In this document: positions 52,201 to 60,232 of the stretch, piece by piece
Numbering within the stretch: position 1 is the stretch's first letter
How the letters are laid out: every line of letters begins with the position of its first letter
Origin: an uncultured Verrucomicrobia subdivision 3 bacterium
GTDB lineage: Bacteria > Verrucomicrobiota > Verrucomicrobiia > Limisphaerales > UBA11358
NCBI GenBank assembly: GCA_903850425.1
Contig: CAINLR010000099.1
Coordinates: 30,848-94,847 of the forward strand
DNA length: 64,000 nucleotides
Direction: 5' to 3'
Notes under the pieces: generated by a model
Told to the model about the DNA's origin: nothing
The model's input: the letters and a program-made list of their open reading frames with translations, nothing else
The model's database searches: none
Translations under genes and position numbers: made by a program

Positions 52201-53350
52201 TCTCACGATCATCTCCAACGGCGTGGTCAATATCCAAACCAGCGGCGCCCTCGGCTCGACCGCGTCCGGCACGATCATCACCAACAACGGCACGCTCGAT
52301 TTCAACACCGCTGCGACCTTTGCCAACACGCTCAACATCGGCGCGGAAGTGCTCACAGTTTCCGGCACCGGCTTCGGCGGCAACGGCGCGGTCGTCAACA
52401 GCAGCCTCACCGCGAACCAGCTCAACGCCGTGCAGCAGATGGTGCTTGCGGGCGACGCCAGCATCGGCGGCAGTTTCCGCTGGGACATCCGCGGCGGAAC
52501 CAGCGCGCTGGACATGGGTGGCTTTAACCTGACCAAGGTCGGTGCCAACTTCATCCCGCTCGTCAGCACAGTCGTCAACAACCCCGGCAATATCGTCATC
52601 AGCAACGGTATGTTCGGCGTGCAGCTCTCAGCCAACTTAAATGGCAGTTCCGCCAACACGATGACAGTTCACACTGGCGGCACGCTGGAATTTTACCAGT
52701 CCAGCGTCGCGCCCACTTGGACGCTGTTGATGCAACACGGCTCGACCATCTGGGGCGAAAGCGGTTTCAGCGGCCAGAATGATTGGGCCGGACCGATCAC
52801 GCTCAATGGCGCGGTGACGCTGCAGGCGGACGGCCAGTTGAACATCACCGGTGAATTCAGCGGCCCCGGCTCGATCACCAAGATCGGCAACAACATCGCG
52901 ACGCTCTCCGCCTCGAACTCCTACGCGGGTAACACCACCGTCAGCGCGGGCACGTTGTCGCTCGACTGGCCTTCGCTCGCCAGCGGTTCCACCGTCACCA
53001 TCGCGAGCAACGCGGTGCTGAACTTGGATTACACGGACACCAACATCGTGGCCGCGCTCGTCTTGAACGGCACGAACCAGCCCGCCGGCGTGTATGACGC
53101 CACGACCGGCGCACCGTTCATAACCGGCACGGGCGCGTTGCAGGTTGGGTCGGCTGCTCCGCCCACGATGAGCTTTACCAGCGGCGGCGGCAGTCTGGTG
53201 ATCACCTTCACCGGCGGCACGTTGCAGGCGCAGACGAACGACCTATCCACCGGCCTCAGCACGAACTGGGTGGATTATCCCGGCACCAGCCCCGTGACCG
53301 TCCCGATCAATCCGGCGAACGGCAACGTGTTCTTCCGTGTGAAGCAGTGA
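49238..53350 (+). CDS. giant secreted autotransporter-associated beta-strand repeat protein
   Basis: A 1370-residue protein with a signal peptide (LLLAAGIIGLAATADA), made almost entirely of Gly/Thr/Asn-rich beta-helix repeats. The repeats of the PATR type are visible, such as LTKGGTGTLILNNNNSYTGL and ITKIGNNIATLSASNSYAGN, each followed by T-x-V-x-x-G-x-L; the N-terminal third resembles TNG-x-RGLVIGSGANGNGTM adhesin-like repeats. No autotransporter beta-barrel and no PEP-CTERM motif occur; the C-terminus ends NVFFRVKQ, the general tail of secreted verrucomicrobial proteins. Such proteins are abundant in Verrucomicrobiota and thought to be surface or matrix proteins, perhaps binding the polysaccharide attacked by the neighbouring enzymes. 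A strong terminator follows, so it is monocistronic. Confidence 0.88.
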   Translation: MKTKIKFTCSWPRLLLAAGIIGLAATADASTYTWRGTTSSVWGVPANWLGSAIAPTNGLYPHRLEVNQAANNGLIYDATFGTTIYGTNGIRGLVIGSGANGNGTMTITGGSFITTNVSAGDVIGNSGNTAILNINGGTFSSGCPGVSFGLGVSGSSTLNVNSGVAQMGTATFNVLSGTINFNGGTTIVTNIAYSGGNATNNFNGGTLQARANNTAFIAAAVKANVRNGGAILDSAGFNVTVLPALLHSPIAGDAAVDGGLTKNGNGTLTLNALPTYTGPTRVNVGRLTTPLPTSSSSLVLTAGARFTPALTNAPWLADSAALTNATVDFNYGSFAANPNNNASMYLTNLAISGSVTCNIAGSGFPVTNITLLSYSSKTGGGSFVLGSLPNGAVATLNDDGANVTLNITTASIQNLIWSTGDGIWKTNGALNWNGNSAQYLEYPSGVNDVVTFDDTASGTVTITGQVNPSSTTVNVTGSFYTFSGPGSIGGTNGIAKLGTSTLEIDNANNFTGPVTISGGSGTSGGTLFVNNASALGVTNGPVTVSGPANTLEIGTPSGNGITVSNKSVTINGTGVGGARGALRGASVAAGQTNIWAGPVIIGTDTSRIGTEDNGNLTVSGAITDNGLNLGVLLRPGTSSTLTMAGTGSSYAYTRTYGDSATSFIQLGANNAFATNALQLGNGNVDLNGFNQTVASIVDFSLSGTSTVLNNGAAPSTLTINTGTNTANSFSTVTAFTDGTSVLNLVKTGKGTETLSGANVTYSGTTTILDGQLKFSSVNPMNTAITVGSGGSLGGEGTTTNSLTFQANSILVVDPASAGSFTANTIDASIAPVKISFTSAAPTNQDTLILTAVNGFIGSAANFVSIGSRGGIFYLTNGNTQLMFTPSTVTASLVWKGNNPSNPSFWDTITTTNWSNGGTPDLFYAGDNVLFDSTASTYSIGIQGTVQPSSVTVNSTNDYNFFGTIGGAATLTKGGTGTLILNNNNSYTGLTIISNGVVNIQTSGALGSTASGTIITNNGTLDFNTAATFANTLNIGAEVLTVSGTGFGGNGAVVNSSLTANQLNAVQQMVLAGDASIGGSFRWDIRGGTSALDMGGFNLTKVGANFIPLVSTVVNNPGNIVISNGMFGVQLSANLNGSSANTMTVHTGGTLEFYQSSVAPTWTLLMQHGSTIWGESGFSGQNDWAGPITLNGAVTLQADGQLNITGEFSGPGSITKIGNNIATLSASNSYAGNTTVSAGTLSLDWPSLASGSTVTIASNAVLNLDYTDTNIVAALVLNGTNQPAGVYDATTGAPFITGTGALQVGSAAPPTMSFTSGGGSLVITFTGGTLQAQTNDLSTGLSTNWVDYPGTSPVTVPINPANGNVFFRVKQ

Positions 53351-53366
53351 AGCGCGCAGAAATTAT

Positions 53367-53397
53367 GGCGGAGGCGCTTCGGCGTCTCCGCCTTTTT
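53367..53397 (+). terminator. rho-independent terminator of the beta-strand-repeat gene
   Basis: GGCGGAGGCGC, TTC loop, GGCGTCTCCGCC, then TTTTT; begins 17 bases after the stop codon. Confidence 0.92.
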
Positions 53398-53512
53398 CAT
53401 CTAGCCTGAGCTGTGCGCAAAAACTAAAATTAAATCCGCGAATGCACATTTTGCCATCACCTGAGTTGGACGACAATTATCTTTATTAACCCGTAGCCGA
53501 ACAGTCACTGAC

Positions 53513-54883
53513 ATGATTCTTTGCTGGAAAAAATTCGCCGGGAAATTTTTGTCGCCCGTCATTGCGGCTGCGATGGTTTTCACTGGTAGCGGCGTTTTGG
53601 TGTTGGCGCAGGACCTTGATCCGACCAGCGACCCGAATGTCCAGCCGTATGCCGGCACGCCGTTGAGCGGCTATCGTCTGGTGTGGTCCGATGAGTTCAA
53701 TTCAAACGCGGTGGACACGAACAAATGGAACTTCCGCACGGGCGTTCGCTTCTGGAGCGTGCAACAATCCCAGAATAACGCTGTTTCCAACGGTCTGTAT
53801 TATATATTGCTCAAAAAGGAAACGGTCGGCACCAACCAATACACTGCCGGTGGCATCATCACCAAAAAACTTTTTCGCTACGGCTATTACGAAACTCGGA
53901 TGAAGGTTCCGCCGGGGCGCGGCTGGCATACATCGTTCTGGATGATGAAACAAACCATCGCCACGAACGACACGGCGCAAGTGGAACTTGATGCGTTGGA
54001 AAATGACTCCATCAGGCCGACGAGCTACGGCATCAACAATCATCGCTGGCTGCCCTCGCCGACCTACAGTTGGGGAAGCAAGACCGTAATCACGCCGTCG
54101 CTGAACGCTGATTTCCATGTCATCGGCTGCGAATACACAACCACCGCCGTGAAATATTTTTTCGACGGCGTGCTTGAGCAGACGGTGGCCACATCTAATT
54201 TTGCCCCAGCCGACGTGAACATCTGGCTGACCTCCATTGCCGGGCCGCTGGGCGGCACCACCAATGTGGATGACTCTGAGCTTCCATCCACGGCCCAATA
54301 TGATTACGCGCGCTTTTTTGTCCTCGGGCCGACAGGCCGTGTCAGCATCGTCTCGCCCGCCGGCGGGGTGACGCTGGCGGACTCAAATCAAATCTTGCGC
54401 GTGACGGCAAATGTTTCGACCAGCGACACGAATTATCCGCCGGCGGTAACCTGGTTGGAAATTTCGGGGCCGGGAGACGTGACTTTTGCCAATGTCACCA
54501 ACACCGACACCACCGCGAAATTTTCCGCGCCCGGCAGCTATGTTTTGCAATGCCAGTGCGTCGTCTTAAACAACACGAACGTCGCGCCCGTGACCGTGGC
54601 CGTGAATGTGCCGCTCACGCTGGCGTTGCGCGAAGGCGTGAACGGATATGGCGAAGTCTGCACGTTTTTCTGGGGCGACAGCGTGAATTGGAATTCCGGC
54701 GCCCGCGATGAAATCATTGTCGGCCGCTGGAACAACCAGCCGCTGCGCGCGGTTTTTTCATTCGACCTTTCGCCGCTGGGAGCCAATTCAATCATCCAGT
54801 CGGCCACGCTGGATTTATGGTCGGATGCGGTGGGCGCGCCAAATTTTCCAAGGTGTTTTTATCGCGTGCTGCTCGGACCATGA
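53513..54883 (+). CDS. secreted GH16 enzyme with Ig-like and partial DNRLRE domain
   Basis: A 456-residue secreted protein (signal IAAAMVFTGSGVLVLAQ). Residues about 50-275 are GH16 (YRLVWSDEFNSNAVDTNKW, catalytic VELDALEND, YTTTAVKYFFDG), about 285-370 an Ig/PKD-like domain (VSIVSPAGGVTLADSN), and about 375-456 the start of a DNRLRE/CBM96-type domain (LREGVNGYGEV...AVFSFDLSPLGANSIIQSATLDLW). That last domain stops early, at FYRVLLGP. A separate secretion-tail remnant lies 200 bp downstream in the same direction, so the gene may have lost its original 3' end. It is the paralogue of the GH16 at 39388. Confidence 0.85.
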   Translation: MILCWKKFAGKFLSPVIAAAMVFTGSGVLVLAQDLDPTSDPNVQPYAGTPLSGYRLVWSDEFNSNAVDTNKWNFRTGVRFWSVQQSQNNAVSNGLYYILLKKETVGTNQYTAGGIITKKLFRYGYYETRMKVPPGRGWHTSFWMMKQTIATNDTAQVELDALENDSIRPTSYGINNHRWLPSPTYSWGSKTVITPSLNADFHVIGCEYTTTAVKYFFDGVLEQTVATSNFAPADVNIWLTSIAGPLGGTTNVDDSELPSTAQYDYARFFVLGPTGRVSIVSPAGGVTLADSNQILRVTANVSTSDTNYPPAVTWLEISGPGDVTFANVTNTDTTAKFSAPGSYVLQCQCVVLNNTNVAPVTVAVNVPLTLALREGVNGYGEVCTFFWGDSVNWNSGARDEIIVGRWNNQPLRAVFSFDLSPLGANSIIQSATLDLWSDAVGAPNFPRCFYRVLLGP

Positions 54884-55080
54884 GCGTTTTTTCAAAATTT
54901 ATTTTGATCGTCGGCTAGCTGGCGATGGCGTTCATGCCTCACGCTCCAGTCCGGCAGAGAGACAGGTAGGGGTGAACAAAACTTTGGGCACAAAGGATGT
55001 CATCGTGCGCCAGCGCAAGAGGTTCGCCCGGCGCAAATCTGGGTTGGAAAGTTTTTCGGGCGAGCGGCGAACTACTGGAG

Positions 55081-55310
55081 AGTTCGATTACGCCCACCAA
55101 TCTGACGATGCAGTTCACGAATGGCCTGCTGCGCTTTTCCTGGCCGACGAATTACCACGGCTGGACGTTGCAGGCGCAAACAAATTCTGTTGCGACTGGC
55201 CTCGGCACGAACTGGGCGGCGATATCGCGTCCAGTGCGTCCACAAATGTCATTACCTTGCCCGTTTCTTCGACGAGTGGCGCAGTGTTTTACCGGCTGGT
55301 CTTTCCCTGA
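55081..55310 (+). pseudogene. frameshifted C-terminal secretion-tail domain remnant
   Basis: Frame 1 reads SSITPTNLTMQFTNGLLRFS, WPTNYHGWTLQAQTNSVATG and LGTNW; after a frameshift near 55230 frame 3 reads SSASTNVITLPVSSTSGAVF YRLVFP and stops at 55310. This is the C-terminal domain carried by many verrucomicrobial secreted proteins (compare LQAQTNDLSTGLSTNWVDYP in the protein encoded at 49238). It is either the detached tail of the GH16 gene at 53513 or the end of another lost gene. The 200 bases between are not recognisable. Confidence 0.65.
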
Positions 55311-55322
55311 TGCGAGTTGTTT

Positions 55323-56507
55323 TCACCCGTGATGGCTTTCGCGGCGGAACTGGAGCGGCGTCTGGTTGTAATGTTTGCGGAAGATGGCGGAGAGATAGGC
55401 CTGTGAGCCGAAGCCGGATTTTTCCGCGATGTCGGGCATCGGCAAATTTGTGTCCGCGATCAACTGGCGCGCGCGATCCAGTTGAAAGCGGCGCAATTCC
55501 TCGGCGGGCGAACGTTGCAATATTTCCAAAAATTTCCGCTCCAACGCCCGGCGGGAAACACCAGCATGAGTCGCGACATCGTCCACACGCACTGGCAGCG
55601 TGGCTGACTGGCGGATGTAGCTCAAGGCTTTCACCAGCGCCGGATCGCGCACGGCGAGCGTGTCGGTGGACTGCCGTGACACGATGCTTAAGGGCGCGAT
55701 GAACTGCGGCGACTTCGGTTGATTTTTTCCGCGCATCAGTCCTTCGAGCAGCTTCGCGGCCTGGAACCCGATGGTGTCGGCGGCAGCGCGCACACCGGAA
55801 ATCGGAATCTGTGTGGCCTCGCACAACACTTCGTCGTAGGACTGGCTCAACACAGCGACTTCTTCCGGCACTTGCAGTCCGGCCTGCTGGCAGGCAAAAA
55901 TGATTTCCCGCGCGCCGCTGGCGTTCCAACAGACAATGGCCACGGGTTTGGGCAAACCTTTCAGCCACTCGCCCAGCTTTTTGAGATCGAGCCGCCACTC
56001 CGGTTCGGCACCGGTCTGCGGTTTGGCAGTGAAGACGGAGATGTCGCCGCCGCCCGCCTGCACGCCGCGCACAAACGCCTCCTGATGTGTCGTGACATAA
56101 CCCAGCCCTTCAAGGCTGAAGTAGGCGTAGTGCCGAAAACCGCGTTCCCAGAAATGATCCACGGCCAGTTGTGCCGAGGCCATGAGATTGGTGCTGACGC
56201 GTGGAAATTTCGCGCCGCGCAATTCAATGCCGGAGACGTTGACGACGGGAATTTTTTGGGCGGCCAGTTCCCAGGCCATCTTCGGCGTCGCGATGCGGGC
56301 GATGACGCCGTTGCCATTCCAGCCGGAAGGGAGTTGCAAATGCTCCTCGATGCCGCGCGCCTCCACAAAAATCTGCCAGCGGCCGTGCGTATGCGTGTAG
56401 CTGATGACCCCGGAAAGAATGTTTCGTCCCCACGTTGTGGACGTGTCCACGAGGATGGCCACGCGCGGGATAGCAGGCGGACGACGGCGCGAATTTGATT
56501 TGTTCAT
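55323..56507 (-). CDS. xylR: XylR-family transcriptional regulator (LacI-like sensor plus AraC HTH)
   Basis: A 394-residue regulator of the XylR type. The N-terminal 270 residues are a LacI/periplasmic-binding-like sugar sensor without its own HTH (RVAILVDTSTTWGRNILSGV, SVE-like GVIARI, VAVLSQSYDEVLCE). The C-terminal 105 residues are a two-HTH AraC domain (VRVDDVATHAGVSRRALERK and MPDIAEKSGFGSQAYLSAIF RKHYNQTPLQFRR). Start at the ATG at 56507; the longer ORF to 56558 is less like the family. Relatives bind a monosaccharide such as xylose and activate catabolic genes. It is divergent from the lipoprotein-pseudopilin genes, and the shared 21-bp element lies about 50 bp upstream of its start. 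The likely effector and regulon here are unknown. Confidence 0.87.
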   Translation of the reverse strand: MNKSNSRRRPPAIPRVAILVDTSTTWGRNILSGVISYTHTHGRWQIFVEARGIEEHLQLPSGWNGNGVIARIATPKMAWELAAQKIPVVNVSGIELRGAKFPRVSTNLMASAQLAVDHFWERGFRHYAYFSLEGLGYVTTHQEAFVRGVQAGGGDISVFTAKPQTGAEPEWRLDLKKLGEWLKGLPKPVAIVCWNASGAREIIFACQQAGLQVPEEVAVLSQSYDEVLCEATQIPISGVRAAADTIGFQAAKLLEGLMRGKNQPKSPQFIAPLSIVSRQSTDTLAVRDPALVKALSYIRQSATLPVRVDDVATHAGVSRRALERKFLEILQRSPAEELRRFQLDRARQLIADTNLPMPDIAEKSGFGSQAYLSAIFRKHYNQTPLQFRRESHHG

Positions 56508-56556
56508 GGTGCGGTTGGGTTCGACAGAAACTATGTCGGAGAATTTCCCGTGACGC

Positions 56557-56577
56557 AATTTCTAAAAACTATTCCGC
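56557..56577 (+). promoter_or_regulatory. shared upstream element, copy 2, in the xylR divergent region
   Basis: AATTTCTAAAAACTATTCCGC, with 19 of 21 bases identical to the copy at 48936-48956. It lies 50 bp upstream of xylR and about 67 bp upstream of the lipoprotein gene. A candidate XylR-type operator or a shared promoter block. Confidence 0.45.
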
Positions 56578-56643
56578 GATTATCTATATCCGCTGTTCGG
56601 CGACAAAGTTAACGTGGAAATCATTCAACCAACACATCTGTTT

Positions 56644-56877
56644 ATGAAAAATTTTGCCGTGTTTCTGATGGCGGGCTTCCTGATTTGCGGGGCCGGCTGC
56701 AAACAGAAAACCCCCGTAGCTGCCACCCCGGCGGCGACTAACCAAATGGAGCAAACCGCCGCCGTGGTGCCAGCGGCCAAAGCGGCTTCCCAGCCATCCG
56801 CCGCGCAACCGGCCAAGGTTGCGCCAGTGATGATAAAAGTTGCCGGCTCCACCAACCGGGTTCCGATGGTTCCCTGA
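56644..56877 (+). CDS. small putative lipoprotein
   Basis: A 77-residue protein with an N-terminal export signal ending in a possible lipobox (FLICGAGC), followed by an Ala/Pro/Thr-rich, low-complexity segment with no known domain. I start at the ATG at 56644, where the signal sequence begins. It precedes the pseudopilin gene by 63 bp in the same direction and may be transcribed with it. No function can be named. Confidence 0.6.
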   Translation: MKNFAVFLMAGFLICGAGCKQKTPVAATPAATNQMEQTAAVVPAAKAASQPSAAQPAKVAPVMIKVAGSTNRVPMVP

Positions 56878-56940
56878 AGAAAAAAACAAAACGGCGCGAA
56901 CGGCTGTCTGGACGAGCCATTTTTGAACGCCTGCAAGAAA

Positions 56941-57723
56941 ATGAAAGCAATACGAAACACACTACTCCCCCGCACGCGGATTCTACGCCAACCGGGTTTT
57001 ACACTTATTGAACTACTAGTGGTGATTGCTATCATCGCGATTCTCGCGGCTATGCTGCTGCCCGCGCTGGCCAAGGCAAAGGAACGTGCAAAACGTATCT
57101 CCTGCACCAACAACCTCAAGCAGTTGAATCTGGCCGCGATAATTTATGCCGGTGATAGCCAGGATAGATACGGTTATTCCGGCCAAAGCGCTCTCTACTA
57201 CATGGGACCGGAAATGCGGACGAACTACATGCAGACTTACAAGATTCAACGGCAGTCATTTTATTGCCCCTCGAATCTGGGTTGGAACACTGATTTGCTC
57301 TGGCTTTTTTCTGACGGGGTGACAACTTCCGATCCCTCGGTGATTGGGTATTTTTATTTTGCGGGCAATTCAGCGTTCAACACCCCGGCGAATATCAGCA
57401 CTTACTATCCCAATAGCGGGGTGTTGCCCAACGGCGATAATCTGGCGGCGCATGAACCCATTTTGCCGATGAAGACCACCGACCGGGCTTACTTCAATCT
57501 GGTCTGGGGCGATATGCAGGCAAAATATTTGGGAGACTGGTGGCGTGACCGGTCCGTGGGCACTTGTCGGGTGAATCATTTTGAAAAGGAAACTCCGGTT
57601 GGTGCCAATGAAGGTTCCATCGACGGTCACGTGGAGTGGATCAAGTGGATTAAGTTCTCCAAAGGTCCTCGGATGCAATACAGCAGTCTGGACATCTATT
57701 TTTACGCCAATCAGCCGTTCTGA
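56941..57723 (+). CDS. type II secretion-like pseudopilin (prepilin-type N-terminus, DUF1559-like)
   Basis: A 260-residue protein with a textbook prepilin leader: [32 protein letters not shown], cleaved after the Gly and methylated on Phe, followed by the [19 protein letters not shown] region typical of the planctomycete/verrucomicrobial pseudopilin family. Near the C-terminus [22 protein letters not shown] fits the H-x9-DG signature. The proteins of this family occur in large numbers in these phyla, often next to secreted glycosidases, and no secretion machinery is nearby. Start at the ATG at 56941, preceded by a TTG extension in the track. Confidence 0.88.
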   Translation: MKAIRNTLLPRTRILRQPGFTLIELLVVIAIIAILAAMLLPALAKAKERAKRISCTNNLKQLNLAAIIYAGDSQDRYGYSGQSALYYMGPEMRTNYMQTYKIQRQSFYCPSNLGWNTDLLWLFSDGVTTSDPSVIGYFYFAGNSAFNTPANISTYYPNSGVLPNGDNLAAHEPILPMKTTDRAYFNLVWGDMQAKYLGDWWRDRSVGTCRVNHFEKETPVGANEGSIDGHVEWIKWIKFSKGPRMQYSSLDIYFYANQPF

Positions 57724-57799
57724 AAGCTGCATCGCTCGTTTTTTTCATGATGCGGAATTTTTTGTTTTTGGAAAACATTTGGGTTGTGTTTTCCTTGGG

Positions 57800-57837
57800 T
57801 GGGGCGGGAGATGTCTGGGGTGGCGTCTCCCGCCCCA
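57800..57837. terminator. 12-bp inverted repeat downstream of the pseudopilin gene
   Basis: TGGGGCGGGAGA and TCTCCCGCCCCA arms with a 14-base loop. There is no plus-strand T run; a short A run follows, so the transcript could end here by a hairpin alone or the repeat may be extragenic. It separates the pseudopilin gene from the FAD enzyme operon. Confidence 0.5.
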
Positions 57838-57876
57838 AAAGCCCACGATCAGAAATTGTTAATTTGACTAAATAGG

Positions 57877-60225
57877 ATGAAACTCGAAGCACCAGTTCGT
57901 GAGACACGTGAATTACGCGGGCAAAAAATGGTCACTGACGTTGCCGTCATCGGCGGCGGACTGGCTGGCGTGTGCGCGGCTGTCACGGCGGCGCGGGCCG
58001 GGGCAAAGGTTTTGCTGGTGCAGGATCGTCCGGTTTTGGGCGGCAACGCTTCGAGCGAGGTGCGTCTGTGGATTCTCGGTGCGACCTCGCACATGGGCAA
58101 CAACAACCGGTGGGCACGCGAGGGCGGCGTGATTGACGAAGTGCTGGTTGAAAACACCTTTCGCAATCCGGAAGGTAACCCGCTCATCCTCGACACGATT
58201 ATTTTGGAAATGGTGGTGAACGAACCGAACATCACGTTGTTGCTGAATACAGTCGTTCATGACTTGGAAAAGGCGGATGCGGACACGATCAAATCCGTCC
58301 GCGCGTTCTGCTCGCAAAATTCTACCGCCTACGAAATCACCGCGCCGGTCTTCGTGGATGCGAGCGGCGACGGCATTGTGGGATTTCTCGCCGGTGCGGC
58401 GTTTCGCATCGGGGCGGAATCACGCGCGGAGTTCGGCGAACAATTCGCGCCGGAGAAAGCGAGCAATGAGCTGCTTGGCCACACCATTTATTTTTACTCC
58501 AAGGACACGGGGCGACCAGTGAAATTCATCCCGCCGAGCTTTGCGCTGAAGGACATCACCAAGATACCGCGCTGGCGCGACATCCAGTTCAACGATTCCG
58601 GCTGTCGTTTCTGGTGGCTGGAATGGGGCGGGGCGCTCGACACCATTCACGATAGCGAGAAGATCAAGTGGGAATTGTGGAAGGTTGTCTATGGCGTGTG
58701 GCATCACATCAAGAACTCCGGCCAGTTTCCCGCGGCCGAAACGCTGACGCTCGAATGGGTCGGCACGATTCCCGGCAAACGCGAGAGCCGCCGCTTCGAA
58801 GGCGATTACATGGTCATCCAGCAGGATTTGGTGGAGCAACGCCGCCATGCCGACGCCGTGTCCTTCGGCGGTTGGGCGATTGATTTGCATCCAAGCGACG
58901 GCGTGTTCAGCGCGCAACCCGGCTGCCAGCAATGGCATTCCAAGGGTGTGTTCCAGATTCCTTATCGCGCGATGTATTCGCGGAACATCAAAAATCTCTT
59001 TCTCGCCGGCCGCATCATCAGCGCGTCCCATATCGCATTCGGCTCCACACGCGTCATGGCAACGTGCGCCCACGGAGGACAAGCCGTCGGCATGGCGGCG
59101 GCGATTTGCGTCCGAAACAAACTTTTGCCGCGCGATCTGCTGGCCGCGCCGCGCATGAAGGAATTGCAACGCGAACTGATTCGCATTGGCCAATACATTC
59201 CCGGCGTGGCGTTGGAGGATGAAAATGATTTAGCGCGGACAGCAGAAATTTCCGCGACGAGCGAATTGAAGTTGTCGCAGTTCGTGCCGAGTGGCGAAAC
59301 GATGCCGCTGGACGCCTCGTGGGCGATGATGTTGCCGGTGCAGCCGGGCGCGATGCCGGCAGTGGAATTTTTTCTCGACGTGGCAGCGCCCACGACGTTG
59401 CGCGCCGAACTGCGCGTCAGCAGCAAGGCCGACAACCATACGCCCGACGTGGTGCTGGCGACGCAGGAAATACAATTGAAGACCGGCGCACGCATCAAGC
59501 TGCCGCTGAAGTTTGACGCGCAGATTGACGCGGCGCGCTACGCCTTCGTCTGCCTCATGGCAAATCCAGATGTTTCCGTCCACTTGAGCGACCAGCGCGT
59601 CGCCGGGGTTCTGGCGGTCACGCAAAAGTTCAACCGCGCCGTGGCGAAATCGCCGCGCCAGGAACCGCCGCCCGGCAGCGGGATTGACAGTTTTGAATTT
59701 TGGATTCCGCAGCGTCGTCCGGCAGGGAAAAATCTGGCGATCAAAATTGATCCACCGTTGGAAGCATTCGGCACAGCCAATCTCACCAATGGCTTCGCGC
59801 GCCCGACGAACCAGCCGAACGCGTGGGTTGCGGATTTTTCGCACGAACAACCAGTGTTGCGTCTCGCTTGGGACAAGCCGCAGACCATCGCTCGCCTCGA
59901 GTTGAGTTTTGATACGGACTTCGATCATCCGATGGAGTCCGTGCTGATGGGGCATCCCGAGCGCGTGATGCCATTTTGCGTGCGCGAAGTCATCGTGGCA
60001 GTTCCCGCAAAAGTGCTCGTGCTCGCCGGTCATCAAAACGGACACAGCGACAATGGTTCCGACACCGAGCAACTCGTCTTTGAAATCACGGAGAATCATC
60101 AGTCGCGCCAAGTCATTTGCCTCAAAACTCCCGTTACCACCGACGCGCTCGAACTTCGTCTTGTCGCGCCCGGCAGCAATGTTCCGGCCGCGTTGTTCGC
60201 GATCAGGTGCTGCGCGCCGGATTAA
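57877..60225 (+). CDS. FAD-dependent oxidoreductase with C-terminal beta domain
   Basis: A 782-residue cytoplasmic protein without a signal peptide. The N-terminus has a dinucleotide-binding motif (VTDVAVIGGGLAGVCAAVTAARAG) and VLGGNASSEVR, typical of the FAD-dependent oxidoreductase family PF12831; FVDASGDGIVGFLAGA and NLFLAGRIISASHIAFGSTRVMATC complete the FAD site. From about residue 500 a beta-rich region of some 280 residues follows (RAELRVSSKADNHTPDVVLA) that resembles carbohydrate-associated sandwich domains. Members of the family act on sugars or amino-sugar derivatives, but the reaction is not established. It is first in an operon with a GH43-like protein (7 bp gap) and GH2, so sugar oxidation after cleavage is a plausible role. 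Confidence 0.85.
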   Translation: MKLEAPVRETRELRGQKMVTDVAVIGGGLAGVCAAVTAARAGAKVLLVQDRPVLGGNASSEVRLWILGATSHMGNNNRWAREGGVIDEVLVENTFRNPEGNPLILDTIILEMVVNEPNITLLLNTVVHDLEKADADTIKSVRAFCSQNSTAYEITAPVFVDASGDGIVGFLAGAAFRIGAESRAEFGEQFAPEKASNELLGHTIYFYSKDTGRPVKFIPPSFALKDITKIPRWRDIQFNDSGCRFWWLEWGGALDTIHDSEKIKWELWKVVYGVWHHIKNSGQFPAAETLTLEWVGTIPGKRESRRFEGDYMVIQQDLVEQRRHADAVSFGGWAIDLHPSDGVFSAQPGCQQWHSKGVFQIPYRAMYSRNIKNLFLAGRIISASHIAFGSTRVMATCAHGGQAVGMAAAICVRNKLLPRDLLAAPRMKELQRELIRIGQYIPGVALEDENDLARTAEISATSELKLSQFVPSGETMPLDASWAMMLPVQPGAMPAVEFFLDVAAPTTLRAELRVSSKADNHTPDVVLATQEIQLKTGARIKLPLKFDAQIDAARYAFVCLMANPDVSVHLSDQRVAGVLAVTQKFNRAVAKSPRQEPPPGSGIDSFEFWIPQRRPAGKNLAIKIDPPLEAFGTANLTNGFARPTNQPNAWVADFSHEQPVLRLAWDKPQTIARLELSFDTDFDHPMESVLMGHPERVMPFCVREVIVAVPAKVLVLAGHQNGHSDNGSDTEQLVFEITENHQSRQVICLKTPVTTDALELRLVAPGSNVPAALFAIRCCAPD

Positions 60226-60232
60226 TTTTTCC

